From Prosapia bicincta (lineage: Eukaryota; Arthropoda; Insecta; Hemiptera; Cercopidae): DNA of 64,000 bases. The notes under the pieces are model-generated. The model worked only from the letters and a program-made list of their open reading frames with translations, did not search any database and was not told the DNA's origin. A program made the position numbers and the translations under genes. Positions 24,821 through 36,800 of the stretch are shown here, one piece after another. Position 1 is the stretch's first letter. Each line of letters starts with the position of its first letter. Location: the NCBI GenBank assembly GCA_036971475.1, contig JBAIZL010000003.1, positions 89,466,542-89,530,541 on the forward strand. Reading direction: 5' to 3'.

Positions 24821-25656
24821 AAAAACCGAACCTAAAAAATAGTTCTACAATACACTGCGTTTCGATTCACATTGGAATTCTCCTCATAAGCCAAAATATA
24901 TTAAACAACATTATGAAATCAAAACACACTATACAAATTTGAAAAATAATTAATCAGCAGTAATATAAAATAAAGTCAACATTCCAATGTAAAACATGAA
25001 ATCGATAAAAAAAAATTAAAGATTTTACGAGCTACAACTAACATGGCGCGACTCCACTCATTGGCAGCCTGTATTAGCAGTAGCAAGGAGGGACTTTTAA
25101 TATTTTTATTGACCTAATGTTTTAAATTTAAATGTTTACTTTATTTAATTTTATATTATTGTTGTTTTATTATTTTTTAAAATTTCTACGTCATAATTAG
25201 AAAGTAGAAATGAAAGTAAATGTATAGTATAGGTTTTTGCAGGGGTTTTGAAAAAATGATTAAGTACGTGACGAAAACAAAAGATGTTACCTAGCGCGCA
25301 ATAGTGGGGGCAAACCACAGGTGTTGGTGTAGGGCACTAAGCCAAAGATTACTTTAGTAACATTTTGAACTGTTTGCGTAAACGTATTTCGGTATAAATT
25401 GAAAGTTTCAAGGGTCCGAGCCTAGCCTAATTATTCTTAATATAACTTCACGGATCAAGTTAATTTAAAAGTGAACAATAGTGTATCTGATAATGTAAAA
25501 CAACTACCTGGTTGGTCCCCAAAATTCTTTAAATTTGTATATTGTCTTTTGATTTCATAATATCTAATACTGTTTAGTTCCTGAAGAGGATTCTACAATG
25601 AGTCGAAAAGTTAAACAATGTATTAAAAGTATATTCTCAATGTTCCGTTTTTGTCA
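24821..25656. mobile_element. Element with 130-bp inverted ends
   Basis: Left arm 24821-24950 is the inverted, diverged counterpart of right arm 25528-25656. Shared segments are TTTTGATTTCATAAT, a block reading GAGGAGAATTC or GAGGATTCTAC, then AATGTGAATCGAAACG or AATGAGTCGAAAAG, and CGGTTTTTGTC or CCGTTTTTGTC. The right arm contains CTGAAGAGGATTC with GTCGAAAAG, a degenerate CTGANGA-stem-GAAA hairpin. The 575-bp interior has no coding sequence. Probably a non-autonomous or truncated PLE-like insertion. Confidence 0.6.
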
Positions 25657-26084
25657 AACATTGGTCGCTATAAAACTTACATAGTTATAAACTATAACCG
25701 TACAATTATAAACATTCAGCACGTAACTGCGTTCAGATGTACAATGGTGGAAGTTTTACATATTAGTACCGCATATAAATTGTTGACACATGGAGTTGTG
25801 TTGCATTATGGAAGCATATTCATCATGGTAAACTTTGCCTCATTGTGATGGTTTGGGAAAATAGATCACGTGACCTGTCGGAACCATAGAGCAGCGGTAA
25901 ATCATAATACGAGAAGAGGACGATCCTATTAACCTTTAATGTTAATAAAAGGACAGTACATCAATACATGTTTGTTTACTCTCCGATTAAGGTTGTTGAT
26001 TTTGTTATTTCTTGTTTTATATTATTTGATTTCATATTCAATGAGCTACTAGTTTTGAACTAAAAACATTTGTTCATTTATTCA
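25657..26084. other. Unrecognised spacer
   Basis: The short plus ORF at 25651-25848 has no recognisable motif. Nothing else supported. Confidence 0.45.
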
Positions 26085-26430
26085 TGTCACTCTTGCCTAT
26101 ACTAGTACTTCGGGAAATGGTCCCGTTGTCAACTGACAGTAATTGACCTCTTTTTTTAGGTTAGGGTGGGGTGAGGTATTAAGATGGGTATATTAGGTGT
26201 ATTTTTAAATAGTATTGGGGGTTATAATGTCGAAAAGTGTGTTTGAGTTATAATGTGATTGAGTGTTGAGTGTAGTTTGGAAAGTTTGTTTATTACTGTT
26301 CGGTTGTGAAGTGTTGGTGGTTTTTATTTTGGTTGTAAAGAGTTTGTAGGTTTGATGCTATGTGTTGTGTAGCTGTGTATGAGACGTTCAGTAAAGTTTG
26401 ATTGGTTGTTTTTGTGCTTTTATGTGTTTT
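26085..26430. mobile_element. C-poor retroelement-like remnant
   Basis: 26095-26150 resembles one arm of the 24.1-kb foldback element (CTTGCCTATACTAGTACTTC, then TTGTCAACTGACAGT). From 26155 to 26430 the plus strand is almost free of C. The same strand bias marks the antisense strand of the 54.5-kb PLE. All frames are broken, so this is an inference. Confidence 0.4.
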
Positions 26431-27069
26431 TCGTATTTAATTCTTACCTAAACGTTTTTCGTTTTACGGCCCGCTATTTACTATCTGATTCACAACACTA
26501 AACTTTAGCAAAAAGCACAAACTAGCTCGTTTCGTAATTTCTTGCACAAATAATATATATGTTTTGTCGGGTAAAGTTATTACTAACTGCAGAGGCAATT
26601 AGCCTAGTTTAAGTGGAGTTATAACGCTTGTGTGTAAAAGGAAATGTAATTTTACCAAACTGTGTTCAAGTAATTACCTTGTTGTAGAAATAATCAGCGT
26701 GTACGTACCTGCAACAAAGGAAGACAATAACATTAGCAGTGCAAAAGTAGAACATTACACTATAAATACGAACGCGATAGTATTAAAACCAACTTAGGGA
26801 ATGTCTCAACAGAGGGGCGGGTTTTATCAATGCATTTATTTAACTGTATGTTTCAGGTGATATGATTTTGTTGTACCGTTTGAAATAATAGTTTTGCTGC
26901 TGTTTTCATTGTAATGAAAAGTGTGTTCAGGTGCGCCTGCGCATTTAGAGATGGGGAACAAGCATTTATTTCACGTAAACTGATGTTTATTTCACGTCAG
27001 AACCTCACATTTCCGAAATTAACGGATTGTCAATAAGATTAACGAACGCTAAATACGACCGTTTAATGT
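26431..27069. other. Unrecognised spacer
   Basis: No supported feature. Confidence 0.45.
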
Positions 27070-27720
27070 TAACGTTGACAGTAGTTTTCATTTAGAGGTT
27101 ATTTGGAGGTTATGATTAAAGTTTCAAATGCAATTTCCCATGTAGGAATAACTTACTGTATTTCAGTAAGTTATGTGGTAACGTATGATTTCATGTTTTT
27201 TTCCTTTAGAGGTTTGGTTAGTTTTCAAACTAAGCATAGGAGTATTTAGCAACTTCATGGATTTAAGTAAATTATGTAACAACGTATGATTTCATGCAAT
27301 AGTCTTTTTCTTTTGGAGGTTACTTTGAGACTGTGTTTAAATAACTTTCAAAGCCATTTCAGATATAAGAATATTGAGAAAGCTCATACATTTGAGTAAA
27401 TTATATAATAACATATGACTTCATGAAGCAGGTATTTTCATTTAGAGGTTCTTGGAGATTATGTTTAAATAATTTTAAAATGCAGTTTCTTATATACGAC
27501 TACAGTATTCAGACATATCATATAATAGAGTAAATAGCATCATAACCTACAGGTATTATTTCATGTAAAAACTGTTTACATAAGTGGGTTATTTGGAGGT
27601 TGTGTTTAAATAATTTTCAAATGCAATATTTATTACAGGAAAATTAACAAAATGAATTCGAGTAAATTATAAGATAACGTGTGATGTAATATAACATCTG
27701 TATTCATTTTTTGGTTTTTT
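27070..27720 (+). repeat. Diverged tandem repeat, unit near 130-150 bp, about five copies
   Basis: Each unit has TTTAGAGGTTATTTGGAGG or a relative, then TGTTTAAATAATTTTCAAA, ATGCAATTT, GAGTAAATTAT, and AACGTATGATTTCATG. Copies begin near 27090, 27205, 27318, 27440 and 27585. A lone unit of the same family sits at 55925-56060. Confidence 0.75.
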
Positions 27721-28689
27721 GAAAAATATTTGAAAACAAAGTTCAATGAAGTCTGCTACACCAATTTGTGTTATAAAGTATTTTTTTTACCTTCGACAAC
27801 AAGTATCATAATCGATACATTTTCATCTGTGTATGGTTGTGCTATCTCACCCCCTTACATCATAAGCAGTAACACTCCAAGGAAAAATGAAATAAAAGTG
27901 CACTCAAAGTACAACATCTAGTGTAGGAGTTAGTAAAAGTTGGCATTTAATTAATAACTTCTTAATTAAATTTAATAGTAAGAATTCATCTTTCTGACAG
28001 CTTTGAGCCCGTATTGAATAATTTAACTTGATTTTGCAAAATAAACGTTGCAATGGTTCTTAAAAGAATAAGTAATTTGTTCTTTTTAAAAGCTAGATAT
28101 TTTTATTACAATTATAGCCAATATATAATTTATAAACTGTGGGTAAATAAGTAGTGAAGATTTTTTTCAGTGTTCCCATTCTAATAATGTAAGCAAATAA
28201 AATGTAACCTAATTTTTATTTATGTATACCAACATGTTTTAAGTATCGATTTTCATTATCTCGATCATTTAAAAAAGATATAATCGAGTTATAGACACGT
28301 TGCTCAGAAATAATTAATGAATTGAATATGCATGTATTATAAAAAATATGTCTTTGCATAAGTTGTAGAGAATCTTGTAGTGTCACTTTCTAAGTTCAGA
28401 CTCTGTTTAGAATATTTTTTAAAATAATTTTTACCTTTGAGTTTTAATAAAACCCTTTAACCGAAACAACATCGCCACCTTATTATTCTGAGTATATACT
28501 GTAATATGACACAAAATTTCAGTTTCTAAAGTAGAAAATAATAAGCGATGTTCTTCCAGCCTTTAGTTAGGTAAACGTACGTATATTTCTTATAAATAAT
28601 AAAGAAGAAATAGGATTTCATACGGTGGACTGATATAATTATAGATTTCACAGAAAGGTATGGCCTTATTTTTAAAGATGTAGTTAAGA
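27721..28689. other. Unrecognised spacer
   Basis: AT-rich. The plus ORF at 27730-27921 has no motif. Confidence 0.45.
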
Positions 28690-28860
28690 TAAGTGAGTAA
28701 CTCGTTTAATTATAGCAGAAGGGAAGTGAAGCCGTTAAGAACCAAAAGCGCCTTTCAGTTCTTTACTTTTATAGCCGTTGTCTAAATTGGCGAGAGTAGG
28801 CAGTGTAGGGAATGGGAAGGGCTGGGGACTGGAAGTTCCATTATTGTTATATTGCTTAGA
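28690..28860 (+). repeat. Dispersed repeat B, copy 1
   Basis: Collinear with 33194-33340. Shared landmarks are TTTAATTA, GAAGTGAAGCCGT or GAAAGTCGTGAAG, CTTTACTTTTAT, and TCTAAATTGGC. Same orientation. Confidence 0.65.
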
Positions 28861-28984
28861 TGCTTACTAATGATAGTTATAGTTAGACTTATAGTGTTGT
28901 GGTCAAGTTACGCATAATATTTTATAATGTTATGTTATAAGATATATAATAGAGCCTATGTATAAACGGTTTCCAAGAGACGAC

Positions 28985-29640
28985 CTAACAACGCTCTTGC
29001 TTTGTCCATCACCAAGAACGCTACCTATATCCATCTATGCCTAACCTATAGGCAACACATCCTTTCACAGACATTCGCCATTTCTACACGGAAATGTTAA
29101 AGGAAGATATATGCTCAATTCGTTGTTCTACCTAGAGTCAACATACCTTTTCCCATACCTTTTGCCATTTCTACACGGAAATGTGAAAGTTAGAAACATT
29201 TTCAAATCTTTGTCCTACCATAGTCGACACATCCTTTCTCATCCCTTACGCCATTTCTACACGAAAGTGTTAAGGTGAGACACATTTCCAAATCTTTGTC
29301 CTACCATAGTCAACACATCCTTTCACAGACATTTACCATTTCTACACAGAAATGTGAAAGGAAGATATACGGTCAATTCGTTGTTCTACCTAGAGTCAAC
29401 ATACTTTTTCACATACCTTTTGCCATTTCTACACGGAAATGTGAAAGAAAGATACGTTTTCAAATCTTTGTCCTACCATAGTCAACACATCCTTACACAG
29501 ACTTTTGCCATTTCTACACAGAAATGTGAAAGGAAGGTATATGTTCAATTCGTTGTTCTACCTGGAGTCAACACATCCTTTCACATTCCTTTCATTATTT
29601 CTACACGGAAGTGCGGAAGGAAGATACATTTTCTTGCAAT
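28985..29640 (+). repeat. Tandem repeat of about 86 bp, two alternating unit types
   Basis: GCCATTTCTACACGG-like segments recur near 29077, 29164, 29250, 29336, 29423, 29508 and 29595. Units alternate between a type with CAATTCGTTGTTCTACCTAG and a type with CAAATCTTTGTCCTACCATA, giving a higher-order period of about 172 bp. The several short forward ORFs here are alternative readings of the repeat. Confidence 0.88.
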
Positions 29641-30300
29641 ATATGTTCTTTACATGCATCAACATTCTCTTGCCCCTGTCGTTCCCAAGGGAGTTTCATC
29701 ACTTGCCTCACAATCTATGTGTTACAAACAGCTATACAGAAGCCAGCTGGGGTACGTTTGGTATACCCGGTATTGAACTAACCAAAAGGATCGGATCTTA
29801 ACAGTAAGCCTGTGAAACACTTTACGGCAGAATATTTGTCACGTGTCTTTAATAGTAAGAAACGTACTGGGTTGCACATGGGTACGGCCGGAAGCCGAGG
29901 TACTCTGGCTGGGCGTACACTTCTCTATGATCCCGGTCTTCCAAGCCAAATTCCCTTTTGCCGATTATCATAAATTGAAAGGTTCAGGGGATTGTGGTTT
30001 ATATAAAAGTACAAGGAAGGACTTTAGAGCCACCCAAAGATATATCTGTTGTCTCAAACATTTTCAAAAAATGTATTTATACTGAATTAATAAAAGTTAT
30101 TTAAAATAGTTATCTAAATTACATTATAAGTTTAAAACAATACTATAATTTCTTCTTACAAACGAAAATAAACTTATAAAAACAAGAAAAACCCTTCATT
30201 ATTTGTTATCATAAATTTCAAAATTTATCAAGTATTGTAATTAATAAATATCTCTTGCCAGGTTTACCTTTACAGAATAAATTTAAAAAAATGCATTGCA
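29641..30300. other. GC-elevated island then AT-rich spacer
   Basis: 29660-30060 is less AT-rich than its surroundings. An 80-codon plus ORF at 29843-30085 shows no recognisable domain. Nothing else supported. Confidence 0.25.
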
Positions 30301-30529
30301 AAATGATATAAACATAGCCTTTAAATGAAGTGGAAAACAGCTGTCAAATGCAATCATATGTTACGTGAACTGGAATATCAGGTGACCGGAGAATCTAAAG
30401 CGTGTTGCCAACTTGGTTTTCTCCCTCCAAAATACTGCAAAGCACTTCAATTACGGCCTTATGTTCAAGCTGAGAAACAAAACTGGAGGGAAACAAGATT
30501 TTATCTGAGTTATTACAAAAATGTCCTAC

Positions 30530-30650
30530 CTCAATCTTGGCTTTAGTATGTTTGTAGGGGTGATATCCGTCTGGTAAAACAAGCCCTGGCGTAACGACTT
30601 CACCGTCGTAGAAACTGTTATCTTTGCGGTAAATTTTCGTTAAATGTTGC
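30530..30650 (-). CDS. Candidate internal coding exon, family unknown
   Basis: On the minus strand an acceptor-like TATAGTTTTGCAATACAG ends at 30651 and a donor-like GAG/GTAGGA starts at 30529. The 121 nt between them are open, giving 40 codons in phase 1, with varied codons and a protein-like sequence containing LVLPDGYHPYKH. The open frame continues into the presumed intron to about 30395. I do not recognise the family, and no adjoining exon was found. A retro-fragment or chance ORF is possible. The overlapping plus-strand ORF at 30325-30546 is probably a shadow. Confidence 0.4.
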
Positions 30651-30827
30651 CTGTATTGCAAAACTATATATTGTATGCTTCCTTGTTTAAGCTTTTATAT
30701 TATCTTAACCTTTATTTCTATTAGTATCGCATCTTCTGCATTACTTGTGAGCAAACGCGTGCAACTACTACACGCATATTTCTCTGACACTTCCAATGGG
30801 ATATTATTATAATGAAATATAGCATAA

Positions 30828-31255
30828 CTAGCGGCGCACCCAGAATTTCGTTAAGTAGGAGGCCAAGGATATGAGCAACGGTGGGGGATCATCAACTCGG
30901 TTGTAATATTCCTCCAAATCAATCGTTACTTCAATGCATACTTTGTTTTACTTTAGAAAGTAAACTCCACAACTGTGTATTTTAAGGTTGCTTTTATTGT
31001 TGATGAGTTTAAATAGTAATAAAATATAAATTTCCCAAATAACTCTTAATACTTCAGGACCAAATGATAATGCTCCTAATACTTCAGGCCCAAATAAAAC
31101 TAAAAAATGTATTCAAAACACTTATTTATTTTATTATTTAAAATTATATACGGCACATGCGCATTATACATTGTTCAATGAAGGATGAAGAGCGTACATG
31201 TTTTCTTTAGAGACATGGCCAGGGGGAACCAGCCCCCCTTGGGTGAACCACTAAG
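30828..31255. mobile_element. MITE-like element with imperfect inverted ends
   Basis: The left end CTAGCGGCGCACCCAGAA and the reverse complement of the right end, CTTAGTGGTTCACCCAAG, match at about 13 of 18 positions. Interior is about 430 bp, AT-rich and non-coding, with a duplicated phrase ACTTCAGGACCAAAT or ACTTCAGGCCCAAAT near 31050-31090. This is like non-autonomous DNA transposons. No clear target-site duplication. Confidence 0.45.
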
Positions 31256-33193
31256 GATAAAATACTGTTTGAGGTAATTTATATTGTTGATTTGGGAATT
31301 AATTACAGGCGAGAATGTTATCTCGCGTTATTGTAGAGCACGCTTTCGTCAGAATGTTCTCACATAATCAGACCACTGTTTAGAGGGTTTTCTTTTGGTT
31401 TGCATTTGTCAGTATTTGTACTGCTATTGGAGAAGCGGATTATACAAGGCCCAATAAATTACCGGACTAATAACATTTGACGTTAAACTGTTTAACGCGG
31501 TTATTTTAAGAAAGGTTAAACAATGATCAATTAAAAAAGTGTCGTGTTTTGTGTTTGTTAGGAGTTATTTTTGAGTGGCTGATTTTTCTTTTGTTTATAA
31601 ACAACAACAAAAAAACAGGGTTTTCCACAAACACATTTAAAATTTCAAAAATTTGTAAATTTTCTATAAACAGGCGTAAGTAAATCGTTTATCTGAAGTA
31701 CGTAACTCAGGCATTTCCTACTTGAAACCTAGATAGTAGGCTTACACACTGTCTAAAAATTAAAATTATGCATACACATAACCTAAAACTTAGAGATACG
31801 CGCGTTCTCCTTAAATCAGCTGATTGTATATTTGGTCATTTCGGGTATTACTGCTGGTATGGTAAAACAAAACATATAGAATCTGTAAATTTGTAAAATC
31901 TTTGCAGTTTGTGTCAAGTTCATAATTTTCTGCCAGTATTGTTTCGTCTTGTTGGCACGTTTTGGAGACCATCACTCAGAGCGTTTACGAATCATCGTTA
32001 TTCCCAAAATGGGCGTAGTCACGCCACTACAAAGCGGTTTAGCGCCGCCTCTTTACTAGTTCCATCTATTTTAATCGTAGGCTTAAATATTTGTAAAATA
32101 AATTTGTTGTCTTATTTTTATTTTTCAATAATTTAAATTTTCACGTTTGTAAATTTTTGCAAAATCATAATGGGACACACTGTGTTCATACTTAAAATTA
32201 GATGGAATCATTAAGAAGGTGGGGCTTAACCAATGGAACAAGGGGCGGGATTGGAAAACATAAGTCAATTTATATGTGGGAGTACATAAAGGTCTGACTG
32301 AAGGAGATCCTCCGAAAGGTTACAGTAAAGAGAATCTGACAACGGCATAGAAGACATTGGGCAGCTTTATATAGAGCCAAGAAAGAAGGTAGACTATTAT
32401 AACAGTTTATGGTGTCTCTGCTCCGCGATACAATTTTCTTAACTAAAGATTTTACAAATGCAATCGTCACGCTATATATATCAAATTAATAAAAAACCTA
32501 CATCAATCATTGGTATTTTAAAATATAAAGAAATTACAAGTATATTTATCCATTTAAAACTTTACTATTGGCAAACTTTTCCGTCTTTTTTCCTGGACTT
32601 ACAGTAATTTTCACTTTTCCTTGGTCCTGCCTAGTTTCATCTACCTTTCCTTTTTTGTTTACAAAGAGATTTAACGGATAAACTCTTTATAACCTCGGTA
32701 GAGAGTAAGTCTACTTTAGATACGTGACGCCGCTTACGTATAATATATCTCCTATATCGTGCACTAGGAGGGTTTATGTTCCTCTGATAATCCTTAACAA
32801 CCATTTAATCAGAAGGATATAATAGTAACACCAGGTGAGCACTATAACATTCGCAAAGAAACCTTTTCAGAGACGAGACAATTCAAGACTTGTTTAAAAT
32901 TATTCTTCTAGTAAGTTAATCATAAAATACTGGCAAAAGAATATTTGAGTTCAATTCCGAGTTGCAAAATTAATCATCAATATTATTTTTAGGGTAATAT
33001 CAATCACGTTTATCAAAGATCGTGACTATAACAAACATATGCTTCCTGCCAGAGTGAAACCACCGATATGTAACTATTCTGTTAATGTTTTAAAATAAAC
33101 TTGAGAGAAAATAAAATCTTACATAAGAGTTAGTTTAACTAAACGGCTTCACACACTGCCTGTCTTTACACAGCGCGCGTCTGTTAAGAACTT
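31256..33193. other. Unrecognised spacer
   Basis: Small ORFs at 31909-32136 (plus) and 32270-32470 (minus) have no recognisable motifs. No repeat family assigned. Confidence 0.4.
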
Positions 33194-33340
33194 ACGGTAA
33201 AGTTTAATTAAAGAGAGAAGCAAGTGAAAGTCGTGAAGTAACAAAGACGTTTTTGGCTCTTTACTTTTATCGCAGTTTTCTAAATTGGCAAGTTCAGGGC
33301 ATGAAACTTGAAATAGTAATTAGAAACGCAAGGGGAGATG
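33194..33340 (+). repeat. Dispersed repeat B, copy 2
   Basis: Second copy of the 28690-28860 family, same orientation. Confidence 0.65.
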
Positions 33341-33957
33341 TCAAAAGTTCATCTTTGTCTGAATACTACCTAACAGTTCCCAGTTTTTACATGAACTGTC
33401 TATACACGAATGTTACTTGATATGTTCAATTTCTTTTATATAAGAGAGGTATTTTTGTTTATAAGTACAGGTATTATTGATTTTAACAGTCTTCAAGAAA
33501 GTTAAGGCTAGGGGTTATTACAGTACAAAAACATTTAAATTTTAGCTATTAAATTAGGGTTGAGGGGTGAATAGTTTTATACAATTTTGAACCCTCACAG
33601 TAGGTACATCCATCAATCATAATCTAGCAGTGAAAACCGACAGAAGCAGTGTGGCGCCGCAAATAAAACGACTGTTTCGAAACGCGTCAGCACAGTGAGT
33701 GGCATAAGTTTATTCAATAAGTTATATACAATAATTTTGTTTATGAATAAATACAACATTTTTGTATAGCATTATTTTAATTTATAATTACAATTTGAAT
33801 GTACGTAGCTTCGGTCGTTAATAAGTAAATAGGTACCTAAGTTTAAAGTTAATTTGTTTACCTTTTTTATACTTAGAGGAGCATATTTAATTTATTTTGC
33901 TAAATTCAACAGTTTAAAATTGCTGTTTGCTAGTTACAGTTAATTTATTGTTAGATT
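33341..33957. other. Unrecognised spacer
   Basis: Contains a short palindrome GTTTCGAAAC near 33675. Nothing else supported. Confidence 0.45.
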
Positions 33958-34262
33958 AGCTTAGTTAGGATGATTAGGTTAGATATTGTGGGGTAGTTGG
34001 GTAAGGTTACGTTAGGTTAGATTAGGTTTCGTTTTTGTTAGGTTATGTTGGTTAGGTCAGGTTGATTAGGTTATGTTAAATTATGTTGGTTAGATTAGGT
34101 TACATTAGGTTGTGTTAGATTGGTTGGACAAGGTCAAGTTATTGCTAGGCCAGGTTGGTTAGGTTAGGCTAAGCTAGGTCGGTTATTTTAGCTTAAGCCT
34201 ATGGTTCAGGTTGGGCAAGTTATAAATTATATTAGGTTACATTAGCCTGGTTAGATTAGGTT
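33958..34262 (+). repeat. Degenerate TTAGG-like repeat
   Basis: About 300 bp built of TTAGG, TTAGGTTA and GGTTAGATTAGG variants with many substitutions. It matches the arthropod telomere repeat unit TTAGG in strongly diverged form. Most likely an interstitial relic or simple-sequence drift, not a functional telomere. Confidence 0.75.
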
Positions 34263-35155
34263 TACGTAAAAACAGTTATACAAACCTAGTTCGATAAATG
34301 TCGTACAATGTAACTGACTAATGTAGAATATAGATCGTAAAAACCCCACAAAAATATACTTGTTATAAACCGTGTAATTGTACTAAATTACAGGTATTTC
34401 AGAATTTACAGAGTACTGCGTTTAAACAGCATTTATAGGCCTACATTACCTCTAAAAGAGATGGAATATAGTTGCTGCTAAAAATCATATATTATGAGGA
34501 TAAAAAATATCGCATATGATATTTTTAAGTCTCTGGTGCATCTAGAGTTAGAAGATAACACTTTTAAAAATATTTCAATATTTTATTGTTTTTAAATTTA
34601 CATTTTAAAAAAAACGTAAATAATTTTCTTTTTCATATATAACCCATGTTACATTATATCACCAGACAATCAATCATTTTACTATGATGTCACAATAAAT
34701 CCAGTTGGTCAGCTGCATTAATAACAGGGAACGCTTGAACACAAACTACCTACATTCGTCTAAATTGTCTAGGTCTAGGAATGTCTAGGTGTAGCTCAAC
34801 ATCAAAGTTCAATGTTTCAACCACAAATATTTGTCAAATTTAATATTTATAACAAAAATATAGTCAAATAAATTCACCCATTTCGTAGTATTTACACTAC
34901 CACCTTCTGTCTAGCTTTACAAAATCGCCATTTTAGCAGTGCAACTAAAGATTTATATTTAAGTCACTTTTATTATTTTTTTTGATATAAGTGCATGTGA
35001 ATATAAAAGCAATGTGAAGTAATTATTAAACTTTTGTGTGAATACGGCATCTCAATTTTACGTTAATAAACTTTTATTCATTTCCAAGTTCATTGTTTCG
35101 TAAAACAAATTTTCAACACAGAACATTGTGCATTCGTAACTTGAACTTCTTATAG
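34263..35155. other. Unrecognised AT-rich spacer
   Basis: No supported feature. Confidence 0.45.
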
Positions 35156-35245
35156 CGCGACCCAGTTAAACAGGACTCGCTTATAACGGACTGTGTTTTG
35201 ATACAAGCCATCCAACAGGCAACAGAAGCCACACATCCCACGCTG
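35156..35245 (+). CDS. Weak candidate 90-nt exon
   Basis: TTGAACTTCTTATAG ends at 35155 as an acceptor-like site, and GTGAGT follows at 35246 as a donor-like site. The 30 codons between are open in phase 0 and read in part CVLIQAIQQATEATHPTL. The upstream frame is closed by the TAG of the acceptor itself. Against it, the first half contains CGCTTATAACGGAC, which resembles degenerate TATAACG-type transposon repeats, and no companion exon was found. Confidence 0.25.
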
Positions 35246-36345
35246 GTGAGTTACCTAAACGGCTTTTCATGAAATAGAGAGCTTCAAATAGTCTTCCCAT
35301 ATCAGTAATACAAACCTATTTGTAATAGTAACCTATAAAGTGTTCCCAAATGTGTAAATAAAAACCCAATAAAAAGCCACCGGACTAAAACGCGACCTTT
35401 GTTCATTAAAATAACATCAAAACGCTTTCAGTGAGTAAAGAAAAATTGTTTTAGCACTGTTGATGAATGTTCCGCTACAGTTGCTGCCACTAATGAAACT
35501 GATTTTTTTAATCACTGCCAATAACGTTTTCACATGTTTTAATTATTGGTTTTTTTACCCTTTTGCAGTTTTTTTATTTAATTAAATTTCATTTTAACCA
35601 CTTTAAAAAACTGCAGGCGTTATAATAGACTTTCATTAAAAAAGACAGCCCTTGGTCCCTTCTTTTATTTTACTATAAAAAAGGGTTTTCTGTACTCCAA
35701 CTATTTCATATACAAGAACAATTTTTGTTATATTAAAAAAAAAAACAAAACGAAACAAAGCAGTGAAACCAAACTGAATTTATAACCATTGTTTAAAATG
35801 TAAACATTAAAATCAATGTAAAGTAGTAGGTAAATTTTAATTTATAACACTATATAAAGTAAAAAATATAGAAGGGATTTAAATTTTAGTCATAGTTTAG
35901 GTTGGTACCAATGTATTATCACCTAGGACTCTACTGCGTCTTTTCACAGCGTGTGAAACAAGAACAGCCTAAAACAAGAAAAAAAAACAGAACAAATGGT
36001 CTAACAACTAACAATTAAAATATTGTTAGGGTAGAATTTAGGAGTAACAGTACATCTGCCTTCAAGTAAAAATTTATAAACTCAATTTTTTTATACCCGA
36101 AATTTACTGAGTTGAATTTCAATATTTTATAAAATATATGGGATAATATTTACTAACAGATTATGTTACGTTATACTACTATAAAATTTTCTATAACAAA
36201 ATTTGTTCAAGGGATGGATGAAAACCCTACTAGGGAGATTGCCGTCAAAAAAACTTTGGGGAAATCTACTGGCTATAACTAACAAAAACTGAGAAAATAT
36301 TTATATTTTTCCTGCTCACTAGAGCTTAGAGAAAGGCGGTTAGGC
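35246..36345. other. Unrecognised AT-rich spacer
   Basis: No supported feature. Confidence 0.45.
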
Positions 36346-36579
36346 TTACTCAATGTTAAGCCATGAATGTTTGATGCTACACGAGGAACAGCCACTTTGC
36401 GCGTAATGTGGATCTGCCATGACAGTGACGAGGTAAGTGCCGTTCGCACCAGGTGCGATCCTTGAGGCCCTCGAAAGGGATGATATAGAGAATATAGGGG
36501 ATACGATCCCAGTTTTACATAGCCATACTTTTAATAAACCTCTAGAGTTTATTCTTGCATTTGTAAGTTTCTCAAAGCC
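36346..36579 (-). CDS. Unrecognised stop-to-stop ORF, 77 codons
   Basis: On the minus strand the frame is open from just after a TAG at 36580-36582 to TAA at 36346-36348. The C-terminal half lies in a GC-rich patch and reads protein-like, including RASRIAPGANGTYLVTV and a Cys-rich SGCSSC. No upstream ATG before residue about 53, so it would need an upstream exon or belong to a retroelement fragment. On the other strand the same patch has an ATG at 36367 reaching a GTAAGT donor-like site at 36433, so the true strand is unclear. Confidence 0.25.
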   Translation of the reverse strand, partial: GFEKLTNARINSRGLLKVWLCKTGIVSPIFSISSLSRASRIAPGANGTYLVTVMADPHYAQSGCSSCSIKHSWLNIE

Positions 36580-36749
36580 CTATTTTACATACAGTCGAAG
36601 AACTATTTTGTTTTTATATTTGTATTTTTCTCTTTTTGATTTTGTTTAAACATTTTGTTTTACTTTCAATTTTCTTTCTATTATAAGTCATATTTGAGGT
36701 GACTTGTGAATTATGCGATTAATAAATAACTGTGCACAATCACAACGAC

Positions 36750-36800
36750 TGTCCTTGGGCGTTTCAGTGTCTTATGTTATCATCATCAGTATGGGTATTA
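36750..36800 (-). other. Hammerhead-like core motif
   Basis: Minus strand reads CTGATGATGATAACATAAG, then ACACTGAAACGCCC. The CTGATGA and GAAAC blocks are spaced as in the PLE motifs, but stem II is not paired, so it is degenerate. Confidence 0.35.

Noticed and set aside
33958..34262. Chromosome end
   Set aside because: Repeat is degenerate, only 300 bp long and embedded in unique DNA on both sides.
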